The position numbers and the translations under genes are program-made. From Gemmatimonadota bacterium (GTDB taxonomy: Bacteria > Latescibacterota > UBA2968 > UBA8231): 6,804 nucleotides of DNA. Under the pieces are notes generated by a model, which worked only from the letters and a program-made list of their open reading frames with translations, searched no databases and was not told where the DNA came from. The stretch lies in contig JAPOYQ010000340.1 of NCBI GenBank assembly GCA_026706505.1, positions 1-6,804 on the forward strand. Reading direction: 5' to 3'. Shown here piece by piece: positions 1 through 5,673 of this stretch (its first letter is position 1; each line of letters opens with the position of its first letter).

Positions 1-827
1 ACATGAATACGTACGGCATTCACTCGATCCACGGGCGCGCGCCCACGATCGCCACGGGAATCAAGACGGCCAACCCGGATTTGAGCGTCTGGGTCATCAC
101 CGGCGATGGCGATGGGCTTTCGATTGGTGGCAATCACCTCTTGCACAGCCTCCGGCGCAATGTCGATCTGAAAATTATTCTGTTCAACAACCGCATCTAC
201 GGGCTTACCAAGGGCCAGTACTCGCCGACCTCGCTGATAGGGCACCGCACCACATCCACCCCCATGGGGTCGATTGACTATCCGCTCAATCCCATATCCG
301 TGGCGCTGAGTGCCGAAGCAACCTTTGTCGCTCGCTCGCAGGACACCAATACCAAGCACCTGAGCTACGTACTCAAGCGAGCGGCCGAACACAAGGGTGC
401 CGCTTTTGTCGAGATCTACCAAAACTGCGTCGTGCTCAATCCCACGGCTTGGGAGCACACTACGGATTCGGACGTGCGCGACGACAATATCGTATTCTTA
501 GAAGATGGGGAGCCCCTCATCTTTGGGAAGGATCGGGACCGAGGCATTCGCATGAACGGCACCGAGCCCGAGGTCGTTGCACTCAGTGATGTGGCCCCAG
601 ACGAGTTGGTCGTGCATCGCGAAGGGCGTGAAAACGCCAGCTACGCCTATATGCTCAGTCGGATGGAATACCCGTCAATGCCGCTGCCCTTTGGCGTGTT
701 GCGCGCTCTTGACAGGCCAAGCTACACCGAGTTGCTGTTCGACCAAATCGACGCGACGACCCAACAGCGGGGCGAAGGTGACCTCGCGGCGCTGTTTAGC
801 GCGGGCGATACTTGGGTCGTCGAATAG
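1..827 (+). CDS. korB: 2-oxoglutarate:ferredoxin oxidoreductase, beta subunit (5' end cut by window)
   Basis: Beta subunit of a thiamine-diphosphate 2-oxoacid:ferredoxin oxidoreductase. The enzyme decarboxylates 2-oxoglutarate to succinyl-CoA in the cytoplasm and passes electrons to ferredoxin. Seen: counting from the Met at base 3, NTYGIHSIHGRAPTIATG at 2-19, the diphosphate/Mg-binding GDGDG at 34-38, SIGGNH at 40-45, and FNNRIYGLTKGQYSPTS at 61-77. This stretch matches KorB of the two-subunit actinobacterial/Bacteroidetes type rather than pyruvate enzymes. The C-terminal part (about 195-255, VVHREGR then LSRMEYPSMPLPFGVLR) is the usual KorB tail. The Met at base 3 is internal: the family has more residues before it (the Cys-rich [4Fe-4S] region), and bases 1-2 (ac) fit a Tyr codon, so the true start lies upstream. 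korA is expected just upstream but is not visible. The stop TAG at 825-827 overlaps the ribosome binding site of the next gene. The choice of 2-oxoglutarate over another 2-oxoacid is inferred from family resemblance. Confidence 0.93.
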   Translation, partial: MNTYGIHSIHGRAPTIATGIKTANPDLSVWVITGDGDGLSIGGNHLLHSLRRNVDLKIILFNNRIYGLTKGQYSPTSLIGHRTTSTPMGSIDYPLNPISVALSAEATFVARSQDTNTKHLSYVLKRAAEHKGAAFVEIYQNCVVLNPTAWEHTTDSDVRDDNIVFLEDGEPLIFGKDRDRGIRMNGTEPEVVALSDVAPDELVVHREGRENASYAYMLSRMEYPSMPLPFGVLRALDRPSYTELLFDQIDATTQQRGEGDLAALFSAGDTWVVE

Positions 828-830
828 GAG
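826..830 (+). promoter_or_regulatory. ribosome binding site deciding the TTG start at 839
   Basis: AGGAG lies 8 bases before a TTG at 839-841 and overlaps the korB stop codon. This supports TTG 839 over the upstream in-frame TTG at 812, which lies inside korB. The layout suggests translational coupling to korB. Confidence 0.6.
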
Positions 831-838
831 AAGAGCCA

Positions 839-1357
839 TTGATTTGCCCTTCGTGTTCCCACGACAATATCTCTGGAGTGGACCTCTGCGAGGAGTGCGG
901 CCAGAGCCTGAGCGAAGCGTACCAAGACTGGAGCAGCGAGGAGTTCAGGGGAATTTTCACCGAGCCGCTTTCCGCGCTCGATCCGCAGGAAATGGTCTGC
1001 GTGTCGCCGACTACGTCGTTAGCCGAGGTCATCTCACTGCTCAAGGAGCGGCACGTCGGCTGCGTGTTGGTGACCAATGAGGGTGGGCAGCTAATTGGCA
1101 TATTTACTGAGCGCGACCTCCTCTATCGGGTGGCGGGTTTAATCAGCGATTTGGAACAGATCGCAGTCGAGAGCCTGATGACGCCGAAACCCACCGCGCT
1201 CAAGGCCGATGCGGCCGTGCAGCACGCTCTGCATTTGATGAGCATCCACGGTTTCCGCCACGTGCCGCTGTTGGACGATGACGACCGCCCGGTTGGCTTG
1301 GTCTCGTTTAGGTACATCGTCCGTTTTATCGAAGAGAATTTTTCCTCCGCAGCTTGA
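839..1357 (+). CDS. zinc-ribbon protein with two CBS domains
   Basis: A 172-residue cytoplasmic protein. The start is taken as TTG 839 because AGGAG precedes it by 8 bases and the product then opens as MICPSCSHDN, a typical zinc-ribbon N-terminus. Seen: Cys3, Cys6, Cys17 and Cys20 form a CxxC-x10-CxxC zinc ribbon. Next comes a linker, a first CBS repeat at about 46-100 (MVCVSPTTSLAEVISLL, then GQLIGIFTERDLL) and a second at about 113-167 (LMTPKPTALKADAAVQHAL, then GFRHVPLLDDDDRPVGLVSFRYI). Known of the family: paired CBS domains form a Bateman module that commonly binds AMP, ATP or related adenosine ligands. Zinc ribbons are often protein- or nucleic-acid-binding adaptors. There is no catalytic domain. 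Its start lies 11 bases after korB ends, so I infer co-transcription and perhaps a regulatory partnership with the oxidoreductase. The target and ligand are unknown. Confidence 0.88.
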   Translation: MICPSCSHDNISGVDLCEECGQSLSEAYQDWSSEEFRGIFTEPLSALDPQEMVCVSPTTSLAEVISLLKERHVGCVLVTNEGGQLIGIFTERDLLYRVAGLISDLEQIAVESLMTPKPTALKADAAVQHALHLMSIHGFRHVPLLDDDDRPVGLVSFRYIVRFIEENFSSAA

Positions 1358-1358
1358 G

Positions 1359-1391
1359 GGAGTTGGCCGCTGAGCTCACTCCAGTTTTTTT
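1359..1391 (+). terminator. weak possible intrinsic terminator after the CBS gene
   Basis: GGAGT at 1359-1363 can pair with ACTCC at 1378-1382 across a 14-base loop that contains the palindrome TGAGCTCA. Seven T residues follow at 1385-1391. The 5-bp stem is short, so this may only attenuate transcription into the next gene or may be chance. Confidence 0.25.
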
Positions 1392-1394
1392 GAA

Positions 1395-1400
1395 AGGCGG
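1395..1400 (+). promoter_or_regulatory. ribosome binding site deciding the ATG start at 1408
   Basis: AGGCGG lies 7 bases before ATG 1408. It favours that start over the in-frame ATG at 1354, which overlaps the end of the CBS gene and would hide the signal peptide behind 18 extra residues. Confidence 0.5.
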
Positions 1401-1407
1401 TTGTGAT

Positions 1408-1890
1408 ATGCCATTGAGCCGCACGGCGATATGTTTACTCCTCGCGTTAGTCCTGTTAAGTCCTCTAGGAGTTAGGGCTGAATTAGACTGGGCCACTCTG
1501 AATAGCACGCGCGAGATCACCGAAGCCGAGTGGTTACAGGTACAACTGTCCGTATTGGGGTTAAAACTGAGCTATCCGGCCTACCGCATCGACCTAAAGC
1601 TGACCGAAGACTCGGCGATTGAATTTACCTTTATCGCCAGTAGTGGGATGGCCGAGCATCTGACCGAAGACCTAGGTAAGAGCGAAGCCGAAGAGGTGAT
1701 TTCCTACCACGCGCAGGGCATAAGCGACCAAGTAGAGGCATTGGTTCGCGATGAGTTCCCGGACTTATGGTCGGGCTTTGACGTCGGCGAAGATGTCCGC
1801 GGGCAATTCCTCGGCCCAGGTGAGAAGTGGAACGATCCGCCGCGAGAAATCGGCACTTGGTTGGAAAACCAATTCTCCTGGGGACGCTAA
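1408..1890 (+). CDS. small exported protein of unknown function
   Basis: A 160-residue protein whose family I do not recognise. Starting at ATG 1408 it opens with a clear Sec-type signal peptide: Arg5 near the N-terminus, a hydrophobic core at about 7-20 (AICLLLALVLLSPL), then VRA with likely cleavage after Ala24, leaving ELDW at the mature N-terminus. There is no Cys at the cleavage site, so it is not an obvious lipoprotein, and no later membrane segment is seen. The mature part of about 136 residues is acidic (many Glu and Asp) and rich in aromatics, with a Trp-containing end (WLENQFSWGR). The alternation in YRIDLKLTEDSAIEFTFIASS suggests beta strands followed by helices. I infer a soluble periplasmic or secreted protein. 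It follows the CBS gene by 50 bases on the same strand, so it may share the korB transcript, but no shared function is evident. That the gene is real is fairly secure. Its role is unknown. Confidence 0.75.
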   Translation: MPLSRTAICLLLALVLLSPLGVRAELDWATLNSTREITEAEWLQVQLSVLGLKLSYPAYRIDLKLTEDSAIEFTFIASSGMAEHLTEDLGKSEAEEVISYHAQGISDQVEALVRDEFPDLWSGFDVGEDVRGQFLGPGEKWNDPPREIGTWLENQFSWGR

Positions 1891-1931
1891 GCGCTAGTGC
1901 CCTCATTCCGGGTCGCGGAGGGGCATTGCGC
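1891..1931. repeat. imperfect hairpin at the convergent gene junction
   Basis: GCGC at 1891-1894 pairs with GCGC at 1928-1931, and TGCCC at 1898-1902 pairs with GGGCA at 1921-1925. TC/GA can add two further pairs past a bulged G. It lies exactly where the + strand exported-protein gene (ends 1890) meets the - strand unknown gene (ends 1903). Neither side has a T-run, so it is not a classical intrinsic terminator. It may protect 3' ends or help separate the convergent transcripts. Confidence 0.4.
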
Positions 1932-2139
1932 CTTGCGTTGACTCGTCGAGGGAGATGTCCTTGTCGATGACCGGCTCTTCGGTGATCACGATCCAGCCGC
2001 GCACCCGCTGACCGAAAACGTTAATCTCCTTGCGCTGGGCGTCGATGACCTTGGACGAAGCCGTATGCCGCTCTTTGTTGATACAGAAAAAGGTGTGCTG
2101 TCGCGTCACGCCTTTTTCTTTGCCTTCCATGCTTTCCAT
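1903..2139 (-). CDS. small unknown protein downstream of hemE
   Basis: A 78-residue hydrophilic protein whose family I do not recognise. The start is taken as the ATG at 2139 because AAAGGG (2153-2148 on this strand) precedes it by 8 bases. A longer version from ATG 2181 would overlap the end of hemE by 29 bases and is less likely. The N-terminus is highly charged (MESMEGKEKG). The middle (QHTFFCINKERHTASSKVIDAQRKEINVFGQRVRGWIVITEEP, about 14-56) looks like a compact fold with beta strands and one Cys, and the tail is acidic. There is no signal peptide, membrane segment or metal motif. It begins 13 bases after the hemE stop, so it is very probably co-transcribed with it. The placement, the ribosome site and the tight 12-base gap to the convergent gene argue for a real gene. 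A link to heme synthesis is only a guess from position. Confidence 0.55.
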   Translation of the reverse strand: MESMEGKEKGVTRQHTFFCINKERHTASSKVIDAQRKEINVFGQRVRGWIVITEEPVIDKDISLDESTQGAMPLRDPE

Positions 2140-2147
2140 TCGCTTTA

Positions 2148-2153
2148 CCCTTT
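2148..2153 (-). promoter_or_regulatory. ribosome binding site of the gene after hemE
   Basis: On the minus strand AAAGGG sits 8 bases before ATG 2139 and overlaps the last base of the hemE stop codon TGA (2155-2153). It decides the 2139 start and indicates close coupling with hemE. Confidence 0.5.
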
Positions 2154-3184
2154 CAAGTTTGCGCGAATTGGTGGACCACATCCACTAACGATTTGACCTT
2201 TTCATAGGGCGTGTCTGGATAGACGCCGTGCCCCAAGTTGAAAATGTGGGGGCGACCTCGGCCCTGCTCCAGAATGCGCTGGGCCGCAGCGGCAATGCTC
2301 GCTTCCGAGCCATAGAGGGCACAGGGATCTAGATTGCCCTGTAAAGGCATGGTATCCCCGAACAATCCATAAGCTGTATCTAAGTCGATTCGCCAATCGA
2401 GGCTCAGGACATGGGCACTGACGCGGCCAAAGCAGGACAGGTTTTGCGCCCCAGCAAGCGGGAAGTAAATGACCGGAACATTCAGCGGCGCGAGGCTGCG
2501 GCAGACCCGCTGGAGATAGGGTAGGGCAAATTCGTTGAATTGCGTTGGCGATAACAAACCGATGGACGTGTCGAAGATCTGGACGGCTTGGGCACCGGCC
2601 TCGATCTGGGCGCGCAAGAAGCGGCCGGCGAGATCGCTGAGCAGGTCGAGTAGCCTATGGGCGAGAACGGGATCGCTATGGATCATGCGGCGAAAAGCGG
2701 GGAAGTCCTTGGCATGGCTCCCTTCCACTAGCCAAGTGGCCAAGGTAAAAGGCCCGCCGGCATATCCGATGAGCGGAACGGCTGGCGGCAGGGCGTTGCG
2801 CGCTAGCCGCACAGCTTCTAAAACGTAGGCGAGGTCGTCCTCGGGGACGGGGTTGTGGAGGCCGTCGATGTCGGCGGCGGAGCGGATAGGGCAGGCGAAA
2901 ATTGGGCCGGGTGCGTAGGTCAGTTCGCAGCCGAGCGCCTCTAAGGGAGTCACCAGGTCGGTAAAGAGAATGGCCGCATCGACTCCGAGCAGATCGACCG
3001 GCATGAGGGTAATTTCAGCGGCGAGCTCGGGAGTTTTGAAAAGTGTGAGCAGTGAGCCGTGCCGCTGACGTAGGTCCCTGTAAGGTTTGAGAATGCGGCC
3101 AGCTTGGCGCATGATCCAGATGGGAGGAGTCGCTGGCACTTGGCCCCGACAGGCTTGGAGAAAGGGGGCGGACGGATCGGACAA
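2153..3184 (-). CDS. hemE: uroporphyrinogen decarboxylase
   Basis: Cytoplasmic enzyme of tetrapyrrole synthesis: it decarboxylates the four acetate side chains of uroporphyrinogen III to give coproporphyrinogen III. Numbered from TTG 3184 it has 343 residues, the usual family length. Seen: PIWIMRQAGR at 21-30 (Arg26 and Arg30 match the substrate-binding arginines), AAILFTDL at 70-77 with the key Asp76, GYAGGPFTLATWLVEG at 140-155, FDTSIGLLSP at 204-213, LDWRIDL at 262-268, and NLGHGVYPDTP at 316-326 with the conserved His319. Trp151 stands where the human enzyme has Tyr164. Start choice: TTG 3184 gives 24 residues before MRQAGR, close to E. coli HemE, and lies 4 bases after the upstream stop, although no good ribosome site precedes it. 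An ATG at 3244 would add 20 residues, overlap the upstream gene by 56 bases, and has GGAGG touching it with no spacer. Translation may depend on coupling to the upstream gene. Confidence 0.95.
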   Translation of the reverse strand: MSDPSAPFLQACRGQVPATPPIWIMRQAGRILKPYRDLRQRHGSLLTLFKTPELAAEITLMPVDLLGVDAAILFTDLVTPLEALGCELTYAPGPIFACPIRSAADIDGLHNPVPEDDLAYVLEAVRLARNALPPAVPLIGYAGGPFTLATWLVEGSHAKDFPAFRRMIHSDPVLAHRLLDLLSDLAGRFLRAQIEAGAQAVQIFDTSIGLLSPTQFNEFALPYLQRVCRSLAPLNVPVIYFPLAGAQNLSCFGRVSAHVLSLDWRIDLDTAYGLFGDTMPLQGNLDPCALYGSEASIAAAAQRILEQGRGRPHIFNLGHGVYPDTPYEKVKSLVDVVHQFAQT

Positions 3185-3188
3185 AGCG

Positions 3189-5519
3189 CTAGCGACCAGG
3201 TTCGACCATCCACTCGGGCAGGGCGATGCGATAGGTGACCACATCCTCCAGCGGTTTGAAGCGGACGCGGTCCCCTTCCATGTCGGCCCGGTGAATGTCG
3301 GGCTCCTCGTCCTCGGACTTAAAGGCCAAAAGGCGCAAAGGAGGCAGTTTGCGGTCTGGCCAGTACTGGCCTACATCGATTACTATATCGGCTTGGCACC
3401 CAAAGGGCACTACGTCAATTTCCCATTTGCGCTCTTTAATGGCCACGGTACCGTCGAACTCTATGGGGCCAAATTGCCCCCGTTGCCCTCGAGTATCGAC
3501 GAACAAATAGTCCTCGCAAGAGGCGTAGTCTATGCGCCCCAAGCCAGCGTCGGCCGAATAGACCAGCAACGATGAGTCTTTCCAGGCGCAAAAGGAGCCT
3601 GGAGGAAGGTGGTAGGCTACATCGCTCCGATGGACAGTCCAAGGCTGCTCCCAGCCGAGGTTGGCATAGACTTCAAGGCCATTGACGTATATTACCCGCA
3701 CCTGTCCTTGGGCAAACGCGCCAGAAAGCAGGGCATCATTGGTCTCTAGAAACTGGTCGTTATGGCAATAGGCGATGGAGCGAACAGGGACGCGGAGATA
3801 GTGCTTTTGCAGTTCGCGTAGCATGTAATAGGATTTAATCGTAGATGCGATACCCCACTCTAGCTGATCGGGGACCAGACAGGCGTGGCCAAAGGCCGCG
3901 GTAGCGGCGAGATAGCGATCGAGATAGGCACTGCGGCTGTGTTTCTCGCCTTGGGGAATGTGCCCGGCAAAGTACTGGTCGATGGTGCCCAGACCCGCAT
4001 CGGTCTCAACGGTATGGAGGTTTTGCAGGTCGAAGTCCACCAGCGGCGGAATGCGACTAGGGTCGGCCCCGACCATGCGAGCGAGGTAGCCGGTTGGGAT
4101 GCCGGCGTAGAACCAGTGGTTGCCACCGCTCCCGATGGCCAAGCCGGCTTGGGCTTGGGAATGGAGGAGGCTTCGTTGCAGGGAATAGCTGCCTACCAAG
4201 TCACCAATTCCCGATTTGTCGGCGCTGAAGTCGTTGAATTCCCAAGGTGGGACCTCAGCGTGTTCGCTTACGTACAGCGCATCGCAGGGGTATTTTTCGC
4301 TGATGGTATGCGCATGTTCGGGTGCGCGCGCCAGAGCTTCGGACGGCTTGAACAAATAGAGCCCAGGTCCGGTTGGAGTCGGGGTTCCGTCGGCGAGTTG
4401 GGCTGCTAATTCAGGCTGCCAATTCGGGCTGGTAGGAGCGATGTGGCGATAGTTGACTTGAAGGCTGGTTTTATAGCCCAGATCCGACAGGGCCTCAAGG
4501 TACTCGCTGAGGGCGTCTTCGCCTCCTTTAGCCTCGGCTCCTTCCACCGCGAGTATGGCGTCGCCGTCGCCATCGTGCCAAGTTTCGCTGGGATGGTTGA
4601 TCAGCAGGTGATCGACGCCCATCAGCTTGAGCTGAAGCATATTCTCGTATAGTTCGACATAGCTTTCTTGGGATGCGTCGATATAGGGGATGTTGTACCA
4701 GACCCAGTCGGCTAACGTTTCGCTTTGCTCGGTCTCGGTCGTGGGAAAGGCTGGAAGGACTTCCTCGTATTGGGTGGAGACGGTTATGAGCCAGCGCTCC
4801 TGAAAGTCGCTGCGCTTGCCGTCGCCTTGGCTGGCGTAGCTACAGCCGCCGTTGAGTTGGACGAGGCGCTGAGATTCTGCTTCGGGAGGGGCGTACAGAG
4901 AGGAAGCACGCGAGTAGTGCCAATCCACAAAGCTAGACAGGAAGTAGCCCGAGGTGCAGAGGATGTGCGGGTAGTTATCGCCGAAGTTGAAATAGGGAAT
5001 GGCGATCAGGCGCGGGTGCAAGGCCCCAGTGACGCGACCGAGCGAGAGGCCGGTGCCCTTGCCATGCCCGCCCTCTATTTCTACGACGAGGGATTTGCCG
5101 CTGATGCGGAACCGGTAGAGAAAATTGGCTTGTTCCTCCCCTCGCTTCCATTGCCAGCGGGCTTCGACGCAATCGCCGACTTGCTCGCAGGAGATGAAGT
5201 GCCGCTCTACTTCTTCGCTGTCAGGCGGCCGAACCGAGCCGCCCATTTCCACGGCAATCCCGCCGTCTTCGGCTGGGGTGATTGGGTCGCCATTGTTGAC
5301 TTCTAACTCGATATCGGCAAAGGTTCCATCTATTGGCGTGTAGATATATTGGACGACGGCAGAGACGGAGCGACTCTCAAAGATAAAGGAGATACCCTCT
5401 TTGCGGATCGAGGTTTCGACTTCTTCGTGGAGCGTGGGAAAGATCGAGGTTTGGCTTTGGCTAGTGGATGCGGGCTGTTGTTCGCCCATAGCCGTCGCCG
5501 CCCCTGTGAGGTCTGCCAT
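3189..5519 (-). CDS. large glycoside-hydrolase-like protein, family not recognised
   Basis: A 776-residue protein that I cannot assign to a named family. Seen: residues 1-27 are polar (Ser, Thr, Gln), with no signal peptide. About 40-255 looks like a beta-sandwich, ending in ERWLITVSTQYEEVLPAFPT (241-260). About 270-560 resembles a TIM barrel with alternating strands and helices: GVDHLLINHPSETWHDGDGD (301-320), LGYKTSLQVNYRHIAP (347-362), CDALYVSEHAEVPPWEFND (412-430) and AGLAIGSGGNHWFYAG (458-473). About 600-770 looks like a C-terminal beta domain, beginning VRVIYVNGLEVYANLGWEQPWTV (607-629). Glu419, Glu422, Asp430 and Asp434, near a putative strand end, are candidate catalytic or binding acids. 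Inference: a carbohydrate-active enzyme or an inactive relative, perhaps cytoplasmic. AGGA 6 bases upstream supports ATG 5519. hemE follows 4 bases after the stop, which suggests one transcript. The glycoside-hydrolase call is by fold impression only. That the gene is real is near certain. Confidence 0.7.
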   Translation of the reverse strand: MADLTGAATAMGEQQPASTSQSQTSIFPTLHEEVETSIRKEGISFIFESRSVSAVVQYIYTPIDGTFADIELEVNNGDPITPAEDGGIAVEMGGSVRPPDSEEVERHFISCEQVGDCVEARWQWKRGEEQANFLYRFRISGKSLVVEIEGGHGKGTGLSLGRVTGALHPRLIAIPYFNFGDNYPHILCTSGYFLSSFVDWHYSRASSLYAPPEAESQRLVQLNGGCSYASQGDGKRSDFQERWLITVSTQYEEVLPAFPTTETEQSETLADWVWYNIPYIDASQESYVELYENMLQLKLMGVDHLLINHPSETWHDGDGDAILAVEGAEAKGGEDALSEYLEALSDLGYKTSLQVNYRHIAPTSPNWQPELAAQLADGTPTPTGPGLYLFKPSEALARAPEHAHTISEKYPCDALYVSEHAEVPPWEFNDFSADKSGIGDLVGSYSLQRSLLHSQAQAGLAIGSGGNHWFYAGIPTGYLARMVGADPSRIPPLVDFDLQNLHTVETDAGLGTIDQYFAGHIPQGEKHSRSAYLDRYLAATAAFGHACLVPDQLEWGIASTIKSYYMLRELQKHYLRVPVRSIAYCHNDQFLETNDALLSGAFAQGQVRVIYVNGLEVYANLGWEQPWTVHRSDVAYHLPPGSFCAWKDSSLLVYSADAGLGRIDYASCEDYLFVDTRGQRGQFGPIEFDGTVAIKERKWEIDVVPFGCQADIVIDVGQYWPDRKLPPLRLLAFKSEDEEPDIHRADMEGDRVRFKPLEDVVTYRIALPEWMVEPGR

Positions 5520-5525
5520 GGAATG

Positions 5526-5529
5526 TCCT
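5526..5529 (-). promoter_or_regulatory. ribosome binding site of the large glycoside-hydrolase-like gene
   Basis: On the minus strand AGGA lies 6 bases before ATG 5519. This is better placed than anything before the next in-frame Met (residue 11), so the first ATG is preferred. Confidence 0.5.
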
Positions 5530-5564
5530 GACTCAGCGCGTTTTTGATTTTTCCAAAGTTAAAA

Positions 5565-5593
5565 AACTTAGATAATAAACGAGAGTATGTCAA
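5565..5593 (-). promoter_or_regulatory. putative promoter for the large gene and hemE
   Basis: On the minus strand a perfect TTGACA -35 box (5593-5588) is followed after 17 bases by TAAGTT (5570-5565), a weak -10. TATCTA (5574-5569) is a better -10 but with only 13 bases of spacing. The surroundings are AT-rich. The -35 sits in the left arm of the inverted repeat at 5589-5614. Confidence 0.4.
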
Positions 5594-5614
5594 ACTGGAG
5601 GCCTTTGGTTTGAC
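5589..5614. repeat. inverted repeat in the divergent promoter region, possible operator
   Basis: GTCAAAC (5589-5595) and GTTTGAC (5608-5614) are exact reverse complements, centred on the palindrome AGGCCT (5599-5604), so 20 of 26 bases are symmetric. Each arm contains TTGAC facing outward, as part of a -35 box for the gene on that side. It may therefore be a shared operator for both genes, or simply two mirrored -35 elements. Confidence 0.5.
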
Positions 5615-5638
5615 CGAGGACCAGAGCTGTTCTATCTT
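5610..5638 (+). promoter_or_regulatory. putative sigma70-type promoter for the flavoprotein gene
   Basis: TTGACC (5610-5615) and TATCTT (5633-5638) are separated by 17 bases, the ideal spacing for a housekeeping sigma factor. Transcription would begin near 5645, about 29 bases before the TTG start at 5674. The -35 overlaps the right arm of the inverted repeat. Confidence 0.5.
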
Positions 5639-5673
5639 ATTGTTTTTTAATAATTAGCTATGTGGAAATAGGC

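Larger units (their letters stand above)
5520..5673. other. AT-rich divergent intergenic region
   Basis: This is the only sizeable non-coding gap (154 bases). It carries the ribosome sites and promoters for both flanking genes and the inverted repeat. A small extra hairpin, AAGTT-aaaa-AACTT (5556-5569), falls in the leader of the minus-strand gene, or over its proposed -10. No RNA gene or small ORF with a ribosome site was seen. Confidence 0.6.

Noticed and set aside
577..1080. 167-codon + strand reading frame crossing korB and the CBS gene
   Set aside because: It overlaps two confidently identified proteins in another frame, and its product is rich in Arg, Cys and Ser, as is typical of off-frame translation.
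3242..3249. GGAGG directly followed by ATG as the hemE start
   Set aside because: There is no spacer between the motif and the ATG, the start would overlap the upstream gene by 56 bases, and the 20 added residues go beyond the family N-terminus. Kept only as an alternative.
3087..3575. 162-codon + strand reading frame spanning the hemE/large-gene junction
   Set aside because: It is antisense to two well-supported genes and composed like a shadow frame.
3885..4409. 174-codon + strand reading frame
   Set aside because: Antisense to the large gene, no ribosome site and no recognisable motif.
4725..5306. 193-codon + strand reading frame opposite the large minus-strand gene
   Set aside because: It lies wholly antisense to a 776-residue frame with protein-like composition, has no ribosome site, and its Ala/Val/Gly-rich product looks like a GC-driven shadow.
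5641..5651. T-rich run after the inverted repeat as an intrinsic terminator
   Set aside because: The run begins 28 bases after the repeat ends, too far for a terminator, and the position fits a promoter region better.
5660..5671. ATG at 5660 as the flavoprotein start
   Set aside because: It is out of frame and reaches TAG after three codons.
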